A stretch of 64,000 bases of DNA from an uncultured Marvinbryantia sp. (GCF_905201705.1 NZ_CAJKOX010000008.1:1-64000), one strand, 5' to 3'. Shown: positions 52,757 to 62,307, counted from the first letter of the stretch. Numbers and translations are program-made. The notes: generated by a model from the sequence alone, not told the origin.

Positions 52757-54245
52757 ATTGCATATTTTTCATTTTCCATTCCTGTGGGGAGATACCAAAG
52801 GCTGTTTTAAAGCACTTCGAGAAATAGGCGGGTGTCTGGAAACCGGTTTTTTCAGCCACTTCCGATATGCGGGAGGAGGGTTCTTTTAAGAGCTCCAGGG
52901 CGTGCTCCAGGCGGACATTGTTTAAGTAAGCGTTAAAATTACTGCCGACTTCCTTTTTGAAGCTGCGGGACAGGTATTCAGGACTGATATAGAGCATCTG
53001 GGCGACGCCGGACAGACTGATCTCGTCCATGTAGTGTGCCTCTATAATAGAGACAGCCTGCGCAATTCTTTGGGAGTAGCAGGTACAGGAATTGGAACGT
53101 CGCTGCAATTGTTCCAGGGCATCCGTCAGAAGCCGCTGAAGGGAAGCAGCGTTTTCAGCAGACTGAAATTGTGCGGATATTTCCTGTGTATATTGATAAT
53201 AGGCATTCCTGTCAAGCGGAACTGTATGGGAATAGGCTGTCTCACAAAAATTCTGGCATATTGTTTTCAAATTTGCGATATCCGGATAAAAAGTGCTGGA
53301 TACGAAATCAAAAAGGGTATGAATTTGTGTGTGCGCAAGATCAAACTTTCCTGTCTGGAGCGAAGTTATGATATCAAGAGAATATTCTTTTAACTGCGCA
53401 TCCTGCGTGGCAGGATAGTGCTCTGCGCGGCGAGCAGCGATGCCATAGAAATCCAGACCGCGACAGCGGTAGAGCAGACGCAGGTCATCTAAAAGCAGCA
53501 TAGGGTCAGCGTGTATATCGGAGTAAAGGAACAGTAAAGACGCATTATATTTTTGCATCTGCCGGTTGTATGCGGCCTGTCTCTGCAGCTGTATCAGCAG
53601 GCTTGGCTGGCGGATTTCTACACATCCAAGATAAAGATATTCTGCAATCGCCAGACAAAATTTTGCTTTTGCATAGTCTACAAGAGGAAGAAACGGTGCG
53701 GATCCTTTTGCGTTTTTTTCCGGAGATACTTTTAACAGAAAACAATAATAGCTGTTTTGCGGCACAAAATCTCCATAAGAGGATAACAGGGAACAGAAAT
53801 CCGCAGGTGTATAAACATTGGAAGAAAGTGCGTTCGGCAGTTTCTGGCATAAATTGTGCAGATCGGAGGCAGAATTTTTTTTCAGGCGGAAATTATCAAT
53901 AGCTTCCAACAGCTTGCCAGAATCAATCTCGGTTTTCAGAAGGTAATCAACGGCATCATTTTTAAAAGCATTGCGTACATAGGAGTAGTCGTCATAGCTG
54001 CTGAGTACGATGACGCCTGCAGATATATTTTTGGCACGCATTTCTTCCAGAAGCTCCAGTCCGTCCATGTGCGGCATACGGATGTCGGTAATTAGCAGGT
54101 TGAATGCGGATGTTTCCATTTTTTCAAGTGCTTCAAGACCATTTTTAGCACTGTCAATTTCAAAGTCGGGATGTTCCGCAGTGATCATGTGGATCAGTCC
54201 TTCACGAATCGGATATTCATCATCAACTACTAAAATTCGAAACAT
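52755..54245 (-). CDS. YesN-type response regulator with AraC domain
   Basis: A 496-residue regulator. The receiver domain has VVDDEY, the phospho-acceptor in NLLITDIRMPHMDG and a Lys further on. A long central region of about 260 residues and a C-terminal AraC domain follow (VAEKTGFQTPAYFSKCFKTAFGISP). ATG 54245 follows GGAGGTGAAT; further in-frame residues upstream lie in the kinase gene. It overlaps the kinase gene by 23 bases and probably activates the divergent sulfonate/sulfatase operon at 56281. Confidence 0.88.
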   Translation of the reverse strand: MFRILVVDDEYPIREGLIHMITAEHPDFEIDSAKNGLEALEKMETSAFNLLITDIRMPHMDGLELLEEMRAKNISAGVIVLSSYDDYSYVRNAFKNDAVDYLLKTEIDSGKLLEAIDNFRLKKNSASDLHNLCQKLPNALSSNVYTPADFCSLLSSYGDFVPQNSYYCFLLKVSPEKNAKGSAPFLPLVDYAKAKFCLAIAEYLYLGCVEIRQPSLLIQLQRQAAYNRQMQKYNASLLFLYSDIHADPMLLLDDLRLLYRCRGLDFYGIAARRAEHYPATQDAQLKEYSLDIITSLQTGKFDLAHTQIHTLFDFVSSTFYPDIANLKTICQNFCETAYSHTVPLDRNAYYQYTQEISAQFQSAENAASLQRLLTDALEQLQRRSNSCTCYSQRIAQAVSIIEAHYMDEISLSGVAQMLYISPEYLSRSFKKEVGSNFNAYLNNVRLEHALELLKEPSSRISEVAEKTGFQTPAYFSKCFKTAFGISPQEWKMKNMQ

Positions 54246-56016
54246 GATATTCACCTCCATAGTGTCTGGGAATGGTAATACGGATAACGGTACTGTAATG
54301 TGGATCTTCTTCCAGGGATAGTCCATAGGAGAGACCGTAAAGCGTGTGTATCTGATCCTGGATATTACACAGACCGATATGTGAGGAAGCAGAGGAGCAG
54401 GTATTTTCCAGAATACGATGAAAGGCTTCCGGGGAAAAGCCGACGCCTGTATCGCATACTTCGGCATAAATATTATGCGCCGTTTCACGAAAACGTATCA
54501 TCAGATTCACAGAAGTATCGGATATAGGTATGGCATGCAGAAAAACGTTTTCCACAAGGGGCTGCATAAGGAAACGTGGAATAGAAAGTTCCGCCATAGC
54601 TTCAGGAAGATCGATCTGCAGCCGGACATTGTTGTTATAACGTAGATTCTGCAATTTTACATATTGTGAAAGAATAGCTGTTTCATCAAGAAGAGCATGT
54701 TCCGTCTGGTTGGAGCCGACAGCATCCTTCAAAAGCGCGATCAGCAGCATGATCATCTGACTGGCTTTCTGGTTTTCATTCATTGAGATCATACACTTTA
54801 TGGAAAAGAGTGTATTGTATAAAAAATGGGGATTAATCTGTGCCTTTAGAAAACGAAAGTGATCATCGGCAGCCTTTTTTTCAGAGGCGCGGATATCCTG
54901 CAGCAGACCGGTAATCCGGCTGCTTAAATGATTGTAGCAGTCTGCGATACTTGCAACCTCATGAATGTGTGTTTCAATGTGGATTCTGGCAAAATGATTG
55001 TCAATGGAGCTTTCCATTTCCAGAATAATTTTGTTTAGCGGTCTGGATATATAGGAAGCAGTTACAATAATGATCAGCAGGATCACTGCAAAACAGGCAA
55101 ACGTAATTCCGGTAATACGGAGGACGATACGGTGCAGGGGAGCCAGTACGGCAGACAGCGGAAGCTGTTCATAAACAGTCCATCCGGTGAAGGAGGAAAA
55201 ATATTTTACACTGAAACAATGAATTCCTTTCGGATTGGTGTGGGTGGAATAGCTGATATTTCCGCGGACAAAACGGTAGTCAGGGAGATAGCCAAGTGTC
55301 GTTCCGATAGATTCCGGATCATTAGAAGAAATTACTACGGAATTTTCATTCAACAGAAAAAACAGATTTTCTTCTGAAGAAAACTCTTCATAGACAGAAC
55401 GAAGCACTATTTCCGGCACATATACGATGATAGAACCGGCATAGCTTTCATTAGTATTATATATATTTTTCACGACAGCAAACCCGGAAAAACCGGAATC
55501 TGTTTTAGCGGAAGGATTTGCAAAATTGCTTATAGTGTAATCACGCACATTGAGAGCCTTTTGTTTTGTAAACCATGCGTAAGAGCTGAAGCGGCGGATT
55601 TCTTCATCAGAGAGATTTTCCGTAGAGTAAGAAAACCCATTTTCACTAAAACAGACAATTTCAAAGGAAAGACGTGCCTGCTGAAAAGCATGGTCATATT
55701 TGGAATAGAGTTCGTCGAGCTTTCCTTTTATGGCAAAATTATTCCGTACATCGTTGACACTGCTGAGGAGTGTTCCGGTAATACTTTCATCCTGATATAG
55801 CAGCTGGGCGATCGTTTTTGCTCCGCCGGTAATGGAATCAAACTGCTGGGAAAAGAGCTGAAGCTGATCCGTGTAGTTGTTGCTGAGCTGTGTAAGAATT
55901 TCCTGGCGGAAAAACACATAGTAGCATAGGGAAAGTAAGACAGTAATAAATGCCAGAAGCAGAGTCATAACAAGAATCAATAGCTTTTTTGTGGAAAATG
56001 TATGTAAATATTGCAT
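54223..56016 (-). CDS. YesM-family sensor histidine kinase
   Basis: A 597-residue kinase: a membrane helix at about 15-35, an external sensor domain of about 260 residues, a second helix near 300-325, and a HAMP linker. The His box is LKAQINPHFLYNTLFSIKCM, followed by N box LVENVFLHAIPIS and G box DTGVGFSPEA. ATG 56016 has AAGGAG seven bases upstream. It is divergent from the sulfonate transport operon, whose ligand it probably senses, directly or through the binding protein. Confidence 0.9.
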   Translation of the reverse strand: MQYLHTFSTKKLLILVMTLLLAFITVLLSLCYYVFFRQEILTQLSNNYTDQLQLFSQQFDSITGGAKTIAQLLYQDESITGTLLSSVNDVRNNFAIKGKLDELYSKYDHAFQQARLSFEIVCFSENGFSYSTENLSDEEIRRFSSYAWFTKQKALNVRDYTISNFANPSAKTDSGFSGFAVVKNIYNTNESYAGSIIVYVPEIVLRSVYEEFSSEENLFFLLNENSVVISSNDPESIGTTLGYLPDYRFVRGNISYSTHTNPKGIHCFSVKYFSSFTGWTVYEQLPLSAVLAPLHRIVLRITGITFACFAVILLIIIVTASYISRPLNKIILEMESSIDNHFARIHIETHIHEVASIADCYNHLSSRITGLLQDIRASEKKAADDHFRFLKAQINPHFLYNTLFSIKCMISMNENQKASQMIMLLIALLKDAVGSNQTEHALLDETAILSQYVKLQNLRYNNNVRLQIDLPEAMAELSIPRFLMQPLVENVFLHAIPISDTSVNLMIRFRETAHNIYAEVCDTGVGFSPEAFHRILENTCSSASSHIGLCNIQDQIHTLYGLSYGLSLEEDPHYSTVIRITIPRHYGGEYHVSNFSS

Positions 56017-56215
56017 GATATACTCCTTTTTGAATAATAAAATTAAGTGTATTATATATAAAAAATATAAATATATCAACATTTGGAAGGCGAATGGTCA
56101 ATATTGTAAAAATATATCAAATTTTTACAAATAGAATTTTCAGGGATGAAAAAAGAAAACAAAAAAAGGAAAATACAGGTTAATTATTTGATAGCGGAAA
56201 AGAAGTGCGGCAATG

Positions 56216-56221
56216 TATAAT
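56216..56221 (+). promoter_or_regulatory. Possible -10 box of the sulfonate/sulfatase operon
   Basis: A perfect TATAAT lies 60 bases before the binding-protein start, with no recognisable -35 at the right distance. This fits activation by the divergent AraC-type regulator. No other gene or repeat was seen in 56017-56280. Confidence 0.4.
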
Positions 56222-56280
56222 CATAGCAGTTCAAGTGAACAAAAGAACGGCAATATCATAAGAAAAGGAGGATTATAACT

Positions 56281-57336
56281 ATGAAGAAAAAAACAGCAAT
56301 GATTCTGACAGCAGCCACGATAGCGGCAGTATCTATGGGACCGGTGACAGGGCTGGCTGCGGAAAGTGAACCGGTAACGATTCGTGTAGCTACCCTGGCG
56401 CAGCAATTAAGTTTGCCGATGTATTATATCAGTGAACAGGGATGGGATGTGGAAAATGGATTTAAATTGGAAATCACTACCTTCTCGCAAGGGACAGGGA
56501 TTAATGAAGCGCTCGGTTCCGGTCTGGTGGATGTCTGCACAATTGGTGCTGCAGGCGTGAACTCCTGTTGTATTTACGATGCGGTATATCTGTTTTCGCA
56601 TGAGGACAGTGCAGCCGGACAGCAGGTGATGGTGAGAAATGACAGCCCGATAGCCCAGGAAAAAGGTTATCTGGAGGATTATCCACAGCTTCTTGGTTCG
56701 CCGGAAACGATTAAGGGTGCGACGATCCTTCTGCCGATGGGTACTGGTTCGCAGATCAATGTGGACACATATCTGGATCGTTTTGGCCTGACCGAGGATG
56801 ATGTTACGCTGGTAAATATGGATACGGCTCCGGCATATCAGGCATTTGTATCGGGAGAGGGGGATATGGTGCATACCTGTTATCCGACGGCGGATGAATA
56901 TGATCCGGAACAGTATTCGGTTGCATTTAGTATGAATACGGTGGGGCTGCCGTATTACGATAATATTATTGTATCCCGCAGCTTTTTCGAAGAGGAAGCA
57001 AATCATGATGCACTGGTAGCTCTCTGTGTACAGCTTCTTCGTACAGCAGAGGCATTTAAGGACGATGAGGTTCTGATGGATACGATGATGGCATGGTACG
57101 AATTAAACGGGCAGACTGTTGACCGGGATACGATCGAGCATCAGGTTCTGGAGCGTCCGTTCTTTACCTACGAGGATCTCAGCAGTATCGATGCGACAGC
57201 TTCCTTTAAGATCATGGCAGAATTTTATGCTACAATTGGAAACATTACGGAAGAGGATCTGGAGCATGTATTTGCAAACATGGATGATACGATCATAAAT
57301 GAAGCACTTACGGTTTATGCGGAGACATACTTATAG
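56281..57336 (+). CDS. SsuA/TauA/NMT1-like ABC substrate-binding protein
   Basis: A 351-residue secreted binding protein of the NMT1/SsuA class used for sulfonates, sulfate esters, nitrate or thiamine precursors. The signal peptide ends at a type I site (GLAA-ESE) with no lipobox. The ligand-site region is typical (ATLAQQLSLPMYYISEQG; GSGLVDVCTIGAAG). ATG 56281 follows AAGGAGG. The sulfatase at the operon end favours an organic sulfate or sulfonate ligand. A terminator follows before the permeases. Confidence 0.85.
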   Translation: MKKKTAMILTAATIAAVSMGPVTGLAAESEPVTIRVATLAQQLSLPMYYISEQGWDVENGFKLEITTFSQGTGINEALGSGLVDVCTIGAAGVNSCCIYDAVYLFSHEDSAAGQQVMVRNDSPIAQEKGYLEDYPQLLGSPETIKGATILLPMGTGSQINVDTYLDRFGLTEDDVTLVNMDTAPAYQAFVSGEGDMVHTCYPTADEYDPEQYSVAFSMNTVGLPYYDNIIVSRSFFEEEANHDALVALCVQLLRTAEAFKDDEVLMDTMMAWYELNGQTVDRDTIEHQVLERPFFTYEDLSSIDATASFKIMAEFYATIGNITEEDLEHVFANMDDTIINEALTVYAETYL

Positions 57337-57366
57337 AGAATATATGGAAAGATAGTGGGACAAGAA

Positions 57367-57395
57367 GGGCGGCAGGTAAGACGCCGCCCTCTTTT
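57367..57395 (+). terminator. Intra-operon terminator after the binding protein
   Basis: GGGCGGC (57367-57373) pairs with GCCGCCC (57383-57389), followed by TCTTTT. It lies before the permease genes, mirroring the terminator at 6546. Confidence 0.85.
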
Positions 57396-57423
57396 GCACT
57401 CTAAAATAGGATTGGTGGTTATT

Positions 57424-58206
57424 ATGAAGAAAAAATCGAAACGAAGATTTCAGATAATATCGATTATCTCGCTGGTTGCTTTTTTTGCAGTATGGCAATT
57501 ACTTACGGACGTTTTAAAGGTGATACCATCCACCATGCTCCCGTCTCCTGTGAAAGTATTGCAGACAATCGGGATGAAATGGACTGTGAAAAAGCCGGAT
57601 GGCTCGACACTTCCGCAGCATATTCTGGCAAGTCTGCAGGTATCAGGTCTGGGCTTTTGCCTGGGAGCTGTGATCGGTGTGCCGCTTGGCATAGTGATGG
57701 CATGGTGGGAAAAAGCAGATTTGGCACTGAAGCCGGTTTTTGATTTCGTGAGAACGATCCCTCCGATCGCCTGGATCCCAATCATGATCGTTCTGCTGGG
57801 AATTGGTGTGATAGCAAAGGCTTCGATCGTATTTCTATCCGCTTTTATTCCATGTGTGATTAATTCTTATACGGGAATCAAGGCAACCAAAACGGTACAT
57901 ATCTGGGTGGCGCAGACTTTTGGCGGATCAAAGCTGAGGATTTTGTGCAGGGTAGCAATTCCGACAGCACTCCCTTATATTTTTACGGGGCTGAAGGTTT
58001 CGCTGAATTCTTCATGGGGTGCTCTGGTTGCAGCGGAGATGCTTGGGTCAGCAAGCGGATTGGGATATATGATCCAGATGGGACGGCTCCTCAGCCGGGC
58101 AGATCTGATCGTGGTAGGGATGATTTTGATCGGAATCATCGGAACGATTCTTTCTGCGATTTTGGATACTCTGGAAAAAATCGTTGTGAAGGGGGAGGTA
58201 CAGTAG
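57424..58206 (+). CDS. SsuC/TauC-type ABC permease 1
   Basis: A 260-residue permease of the BPD-type sulfonate/nitrate family with six helices. The conserved cytoplasmic loop appears as VAQTFGGSKLRILCRVAIPTALPY, and helix segments include VRTIPPIAWIPIMIVLLGIG. ATG 57424 follows GGTGG. The second permease begins directly at its stop codon. Having two different permeases suggests a heterodimeric channel. Confidence 0.88.
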   Translation: MKKKSKRRFQIISIISLVAFFAVWQLLTDVLKVIPSTMLPSPVKVLQTIGMKWTVKKPDGSTLPQHILASLQVSGLGFCLGAVIGVPLGIVMAWWEKADLALKPVFDFVRTIPPIAWIPIMIVLLGIGVIAKASIVFLSAFIPCVINSYTGIKATKTVHIWVAQTFGGSKLRILCRVAIPTALPYIFTGLKVSLNSSWGALVAAEMLGSASGLGYMIQMGRLLSRADLIVVGMILIGIIGTILSAILDTLEKIVVKGEVQ

Positions 58207-58989
58207 ATGAAGCCCAGGTTTCAAAAGATCAGATCGTTTCTGTATGGAACGGCTACGTTTTTGGTATTGCTTTTTCTTTGGCAGATTGCTGTGATGGCCG
58301 CGCGTTCAGAGATTGGATTTCCCACCCCGGTGGCAGTAATCGGACGGTTCCTTCATATGCTGACAAATAAAGTCGGGAATTATACCATCTGGGGACATAC
58401 GCTGTGGAGTCTGAGCCGCGTTGTGATCGGATATTTTCTGGCATGTGTTCTTGGAATCGTACTTGGATTGACGATGGGATGGTTTCCTTATGTACGGGCA
58501 ATTTTTAAACCGATTTTTGATCTGCTTCGACCGATCGCGCCGTTGGCATGGATTCCGCTGGCAATTCTCTGGTTTGGCATTGGTGAAAAATATAAATATT
58601 TTTTGATTTTTATTGCAGCGTTTGTGCCGTTTACCTTGAATTCTTATGCGGGGGCAGTGCGGGTGGATAAGCAGCTGATCGGAGCGGCGCGGATGCTGGG
58701 CGCTTCCAGTTATCAGGTGTTTTTCCGGATTGTAGTGCCTTCAGCCGTACCGTCTATTTTTTCAGGTGCCCAGGTTGCGCTCTCTAATGCGTGGATGACA
58801 ATGCTGGCGGCAGAGATGGTACGTTCCTCAGAAGGAATCGGATGGCTGATCATCGCGGGGCAGGGGATCAATGATATGACGCAGATGATCGCGGGAATGC
58901 TGGCGATCGGTATTACAGGTTTTCTGCTTGCGAATGGGATGCGGTTGTTGGAAAGGAGATGTCTGGTATGGAACAATCAGGGGAAATAA
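58207..58989 (+). CDS. SsuC/TauC-type ABC permease 2
   Basis: A 260-residue paralogue of permease 1 with the same motifs (LLRPIAPLAWIPLAILWFGIG; RMLGASSYQVFFRIVVPSAVPS). ATG 58207 abuts the previous stop, with GGGGGAGGTACAG supplying the ribosome site. It overlaps the first ATPase gene by 22 bases, which couples their translation. Confidence 0.88.
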   Translation: MKPRFQKIRSFLYGTATFLVLLFLWQIAVMAARSEIGFPTPVAVIGRFLHMLTNKVGNYTIWGHTLWSLSRVVIGYFLACVLGIVLGLTMGWFPYVRAIFKPIFDLLRPIAPLAWIPLAILWFGIGEKYKYFLIFIAAFVPFTLNSYAGAVRVDKQLIGAARMLGASSYQVFFRIVVPSAVPSIFSGAQVALSNAWMTMLAAEMVRSSEGIGWLIIAGQGINDMTQMIAGMLAIGITGFLLANGMRLLERRCLVWNNQGK

Positions 58990-59741
58990 GGAAGAAAAAG
59001 CTGACGTGCAGAGGGATTTCCAAAAGCTTCCCGTCTTCAGCGGGGAATTTTGAGGTGCTGCAGAATCTGACATTTGATGTGTATGAGAATGAGTTCCTGG
59101 TACTTTTCGGACCGGGACAGTGTGGAAAAACGACACTTCTTTATATTATGGCAGGGCTGGAAGAATGCACACAGGGGGAGGTATTTCATAATGGCAGCCT
59201 GGTGACAGAGCCTGCTCCTTCGCGGGCAGTGGTGTACCAGACAATGGCGCTGTTTCCCTGGATGACGGTATGGGATAATGTCTGCTTTAGTCAGAAAGTA
59301 AGGAATGCAGATAAAAAAGTGCTGGCAGAAAGGACACAGTATTTTATTGATCTGGTCGGGCTTACCGGATTTGAGAAGAGCTTTCCGGTACAGCTTTCCG
59401 GTGGTATGAAACAGCGTGTTGGGATTGCAAGGGCATACTGCAGCGAGCCGGATGTGCTTCTGATGGATGAACCGTTTGGACATCTGGACGCCCAGACCCG
59501 TTATATGATGCAGGAATCTCTGGGAAAAATCTGGGAAAATGAGAGAAGGACGATCGTGTTTGTGACGAATAATATAGAAGAAGCACTGTATCTGGCGGAC
59601 CGGATAATTCTTTTGACAGACTGCCCGAGCCAGATAAAAAAAGAATACCATATCACCCTGCCGCGCCCGCGCAGTCTGGTAAGTCCGGAATTTCTCAGAC
59701 TTCGTAAGGAAATTACAGAACAGATGAATACATCGGATTGA
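58968..59741 (+). CDS. SsuB/TauB-type ABC ATPase 1 (degenerate H-loop)
   Basis: A predicted 257-residue ATPase. Walker A is GPGQCGKTT (Q for the usual S), the Q-loop is VYQTMALFPW, the signature LSGGMKQR is canonical, Walker B is LLMDEPFGHLD, and the H-loop reads FVTNNIEEA with Asn in place of the switch His. ATG 58968 is nine bases after AAGGAG; ATG 58959 is too close. It is the probable partner of the next ATPase, whose signature is degenerate; the two changes would fall on the same composite site. Confidence 0.87.
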   Translation: MEQSGEIRKKKLTCRGISKSFPSSAGNFEVLQNLTFDVYENEFLVLFGPGQCGKTTLLYIMAGLEECTQGEVFHNGSLVTEPAPSRAVVYQTMALFPWMTVWDNVCFSQKVRNADKKVLAERTQYFIDLVGLTGFEKSFPVQLSGGMKQRVGIARAYCSEPDVLLMDEPFGHLDAQTRYMMQESLGKIWENERRTIVFVTNNIEEALYLADRIILLTDCPSQIKKEYHITLPRPRSLVSPEFLRLRKEITEQMNTSD

Positions 59742-59754
59742 TAGGGGGAACAGA

Positions 59755-60495
59755 ATGGAAAAAAAGGTTAAGGTTCGGGTTTCAAACCTGACAAAGAAAT
59801 TTGGGGATTTGCTGGTATTAAATAATGTTTCTTTCGATGTATATGAAGGAGAGTTCTTGTGTATTGTAGGTCCGACCGGGTGCGGAAAAACAACCTTTCT
59901 GAACAGCCTTACACATTTATATGAGCCTACAGCCGGAGATATTTTATTTAACGGAGAAAAGGTGGACCTGAAAAAGCATAATATTACCTATATTTTTCAG
60001 GAATATTCTGCAATGGAGTGGCTTACCGTGCGGCAGAACGTGAGATTTGGTCTGGAAATGAAGAAGGATTATAAAGATATTGACCGCAAGGTGGATGAAG
60101 CATTGGAATTAGTAGGGCTGACAAAATTTGCCGGGTATTATCCGAAACAGTTATCGGCGAGTATGCTGCAGCGGGTTGTGATCGCCAGGGCATTTGCTAC
60201 GCAGCCGGAACTGCTTCTGATGGACGAACCGTATGGACAGCTTGATGTAAATCTGCGGTTTAAACTGGAGGATGAGGTGGTGAGGATCTGCAAGCAGACC
60301 AATACAACGGTTTTATTTATCACACATAATATTGAGGAAGCGGTCTACCTGGGTGACAGGATCCTTGTCCTGACAAATAAACCTACTTCCATTAAAGAAA
60401 TTATTCCGGATGAACTGCCGCATCCGCGTGACATTGCTGCTCCGGAGTTTGTAGAAATGAGAAACAGGATCACAGATCTGATAAAATGGTGGTAA
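59755..60495 (+). CDS. SsuB/TauB-type ABC ATPase 2 (degenerate signature)
   Basis: A 246-residue ATPase with canonical Walker A (GPTGCGKTT), Q-loop (FQEYSAMEW), Walker B (LLMDEPYGQLD) and H-loop (FITHNIEEA). The ABC signature is LSASMLQR rather than LSGGMxQR. ATG 59755 follows GGGGG. In a heterodimer its Walker A would pair with the intact signature of ATPase 1, giving one normal site. The sulfatase gene begins 15 bases after its stop. Confidence 0.87.
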   Translation: MEKKVKVRVSNLTKKFGDLLVLNNVSFDVYEGEFLCIVGPTGCGKTTFLNSLTHLYEPTAGDILFNGEKVDLKKHNITYIFQEYSAMEWLTVRQNVRFGLEMKKDYKDIDRKVDEALELVGLTKFAGYYPKQLSASMLQRVVIARAFATQPELLLMDEPYGQLDVNLRFKLEDEVVRICKQTNTTVLFITHNIEEAVYLGDRILVLTNKPTSIKEIIPDELPHPRDIAAPEFVEMRNRITDLIKWW

Positions 60496-60510
60496 AGGAG
60501 GATATTAATT

Positions 60511-62037
60511 ATGAATAAATATGCGGATACACGTCCGAATGTATTACTGTTTGTCACAGACCAGCAGCGTTTTGATACATTGGGATGTTATGGAAATCCA
60601 TGGGTAGACACCCCCAATATAGACAGGTTTGCAGCGGGCGGCGTATTGTTTCGGAATGCGTATTGCCAGTCACCGGTATGTACGCCCAGCAGGGCATCGT
60701 TTCTGACAGGGCGCTATCCCAGCACGACGAAATGCCGATCCAACGGGCAGTCCATGCCGCCGCAGGAGCGTCTGATCTCACGGGTGCTTTCGGATCACGG
60801 ATATTATTGTTCACTGGTGGGAAAACTGCATCTGGCGCCCTGCGGCCCGACGGCGTGTCCGATCCGGGAGGCGCGCATAGATGACGGCTTTATAGATTTT
60901 CATTGGGCACATAACCCGTCCGGCATCGGGAATGCCGGTCTGCCGGAATCCGGCGGTACCTATTGGAGCGGCAATGAATATAGCCAGTGGCTGTTTAAAC
61001 GCGGAAAGAAATATCAGTACCCGGATTTTGATAAGATGGGCTATGTCAAAACGGGGATGGACGAGGAAGATCATTTTACAAAATGGTGCGTGGACACTGT
61101 GATTGACTGGATTCATTACTCTGCAGAGGAAAAACGTCAGATGCCGGAATTTAACAGTCCGCCGTGGTTCTATAATGTAAATATTTTTGATCCCCATCAT
61201 GCGTTTGATCCGCCGAAGCGTCTGCTGGACAAGTATATGGAGCGGGCGGACCGGCTTCCGCTGCCGAAATACCGTCCGGGTGAGCTGGAGATGAAAACAA
61301 TTTTTCAGAAGCTGGATCATGCAAGTGCATATAATAATACTGCCACGCCGCATCACTTTGTTTATGAGGAAATGAATAATGAGGAGCACCGGATGATCAA
61401 GGCAGCTTATTATGCGATGATAGAACTGATAGATATCCAGTTTGGGCGTTTGATGGCGGTTCTGGAGGAGACCGGAGAGATAGAGAATACGATTGTGATT
61501 TTTACTTCTGACCACGGGGAGATGCTCGGAGATCATGGGATTTATCTGAAAGGGCCTTACTTTTATGAAGGGATGTCACATGTACCGCTTATTATGTCGT
61601 GGAAGGGGCATTTTATGGAAGGCGCACGCCTGGACACACTGACGGAGCTGACAGATATTGTTCCTACTATAGAGGAATTCTGCCTCGGCAGAATTGAGGA
61701 GGGCGTGCAGGGCCGCTCGCTGGCAGATGTTCTGACAGGCGATAAAGAGCCGGATACGCACCGGGATAGTGTATATAGTGAATATTATGAAGCAATGCCC
61801 TGGCATACACAGCCGGAGGCATATGGAACAATGGTTTTCGATGGGAGATATAAGCTGTCACGTTTCCATACGTCAAGGGAAGGAGAGCTGTATGATCTGA
61901 AAAACGATCCGGATGAATTTGAAAATCTGTGGGATCATCCGGAATATAAAGATGTCAAAATCAGGATGCTGGAACTGCTTGCAGACAGAATGAGTGATAC
62001 GGTCGATCCGCTTCCGGTTCCGACTGATAAGTGGTGA
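60511..62037 (+). CDS. Sulfatase (Cys-type, alkaline phosphatase superfamily)
   Basis: A 508-residue sulfatase. Cys57 in CTPSRASFLTGRYP is the residue converted to formylglycine. Metal-binding residues appear as TDQQRF at the N-terminus and SDHGEMLGDHG near residue 335. No signal peptide is seen, so it acts in the cytoplasm on imported substrate. ATG 60511 follows AAAGGAGG. In anaerobes a radical-SAM anSME activates the Cys; none is encoded in the window. The DQQR form resembles choline-sulfatase and phosphonate-monoester-hydrolase relatives, so a sulfate or phosphonate ester substrate is possible. Confidence 0.88.
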   Translation: MNKYADTRPNVLLFVTDQQRFDTLGCYGNPWVDTPNIDRFAAGGVLFRNAYCQSPVCTPSRASFLTGRYPSTTKCRSNGQSMPPQERLISRVLSDHGYYCSLVGKLHLAPCGPTACPIREARIDDGFIDFHWAHNPSGIGNAGLPESGGTYWSGNEYSQWLFKRGKKYQYPDFDKMGYVKTGMDEEDHFTKWCVDTVIDWIHYSAEEKRQMPEFNSPPWFYNVNIFDPHHAFDPPKRLLDKYMERADRLPLPKYRPGELEMKTIFQKLDHASAYNNTATPHHFVYEEMNNEEHRMIKAAYYAMIELIDIQFGRLMAVLEETGEIENTIVIFTSDHGEMLGDHGIYLKGPYFYEGMSHVPLIMSWKGHFMEGARLDTLTELTDIVPTIEEFCLGRIEEGVQGRSLADVLTGDKEPDTHRDSVYSEYYEAMPWHTQPEAYGTMVFDGRYKLSRFHTSREGELYDLKNDPDEFENLWDHPEYKDVKIRMLELLADRMSDTVDPLPVPTDKW

Positions 62038-62165
62038 TTTTTACATAAGTTAATGATAGGTTCAAGTTTTTTCTGCTACAATAATAGTATTTAAATAATA
62101 CAAAAAAATGATTCGAAGATTAAGCAAAAAAGAGCAAAAAGCTGGACGAAAAGAAAAATAAGGGA

Positions 62166-62194
62166 TTGACATTTGGTGAAAATGCTGATACAAT
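62166..62194 (+). promoter_or_regulatory. Strong promoter upstream of the AnmK-like gene
   Basis: TTGACA (62166-62171) and TACAAT (62189-62194) are spaced 17 bp apart; transcription is predicted to begin near 62201. Confidence 0.7.
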
Positions 62195-62203
62195 TTTTAC
62201 AAC

Positions 62204-62279
62204 ATCAGATATTAATGGTTGATATTTGATTTCCGTATGGTTATGAAAGCCAACACTATTTTTAGTGTTGGCTTTTTTT
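62204..62279 (+). ncRNA. Short leader transcript or small RNA ending in a strong terminator
   Basis: Just after the promoter come an imperfect stem (ATCAGATAT around 62205 with ATATTTGAT around 62222) and a perfect 11-base terminator stem (AGCCAACACTA 62248-62258 with TAGTGTTGGCT 62263-62273) followed by seven T. The transcript would be about 75-80 bases. It is either a free-standing small RNA or an attenuator of the AnmK-like gene about 107 bases downstream. Confidence 0.45.
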
Positions 62280-62307
62280 GTCTCACTTTGCAGACAGAGC
62301 TTTTATA

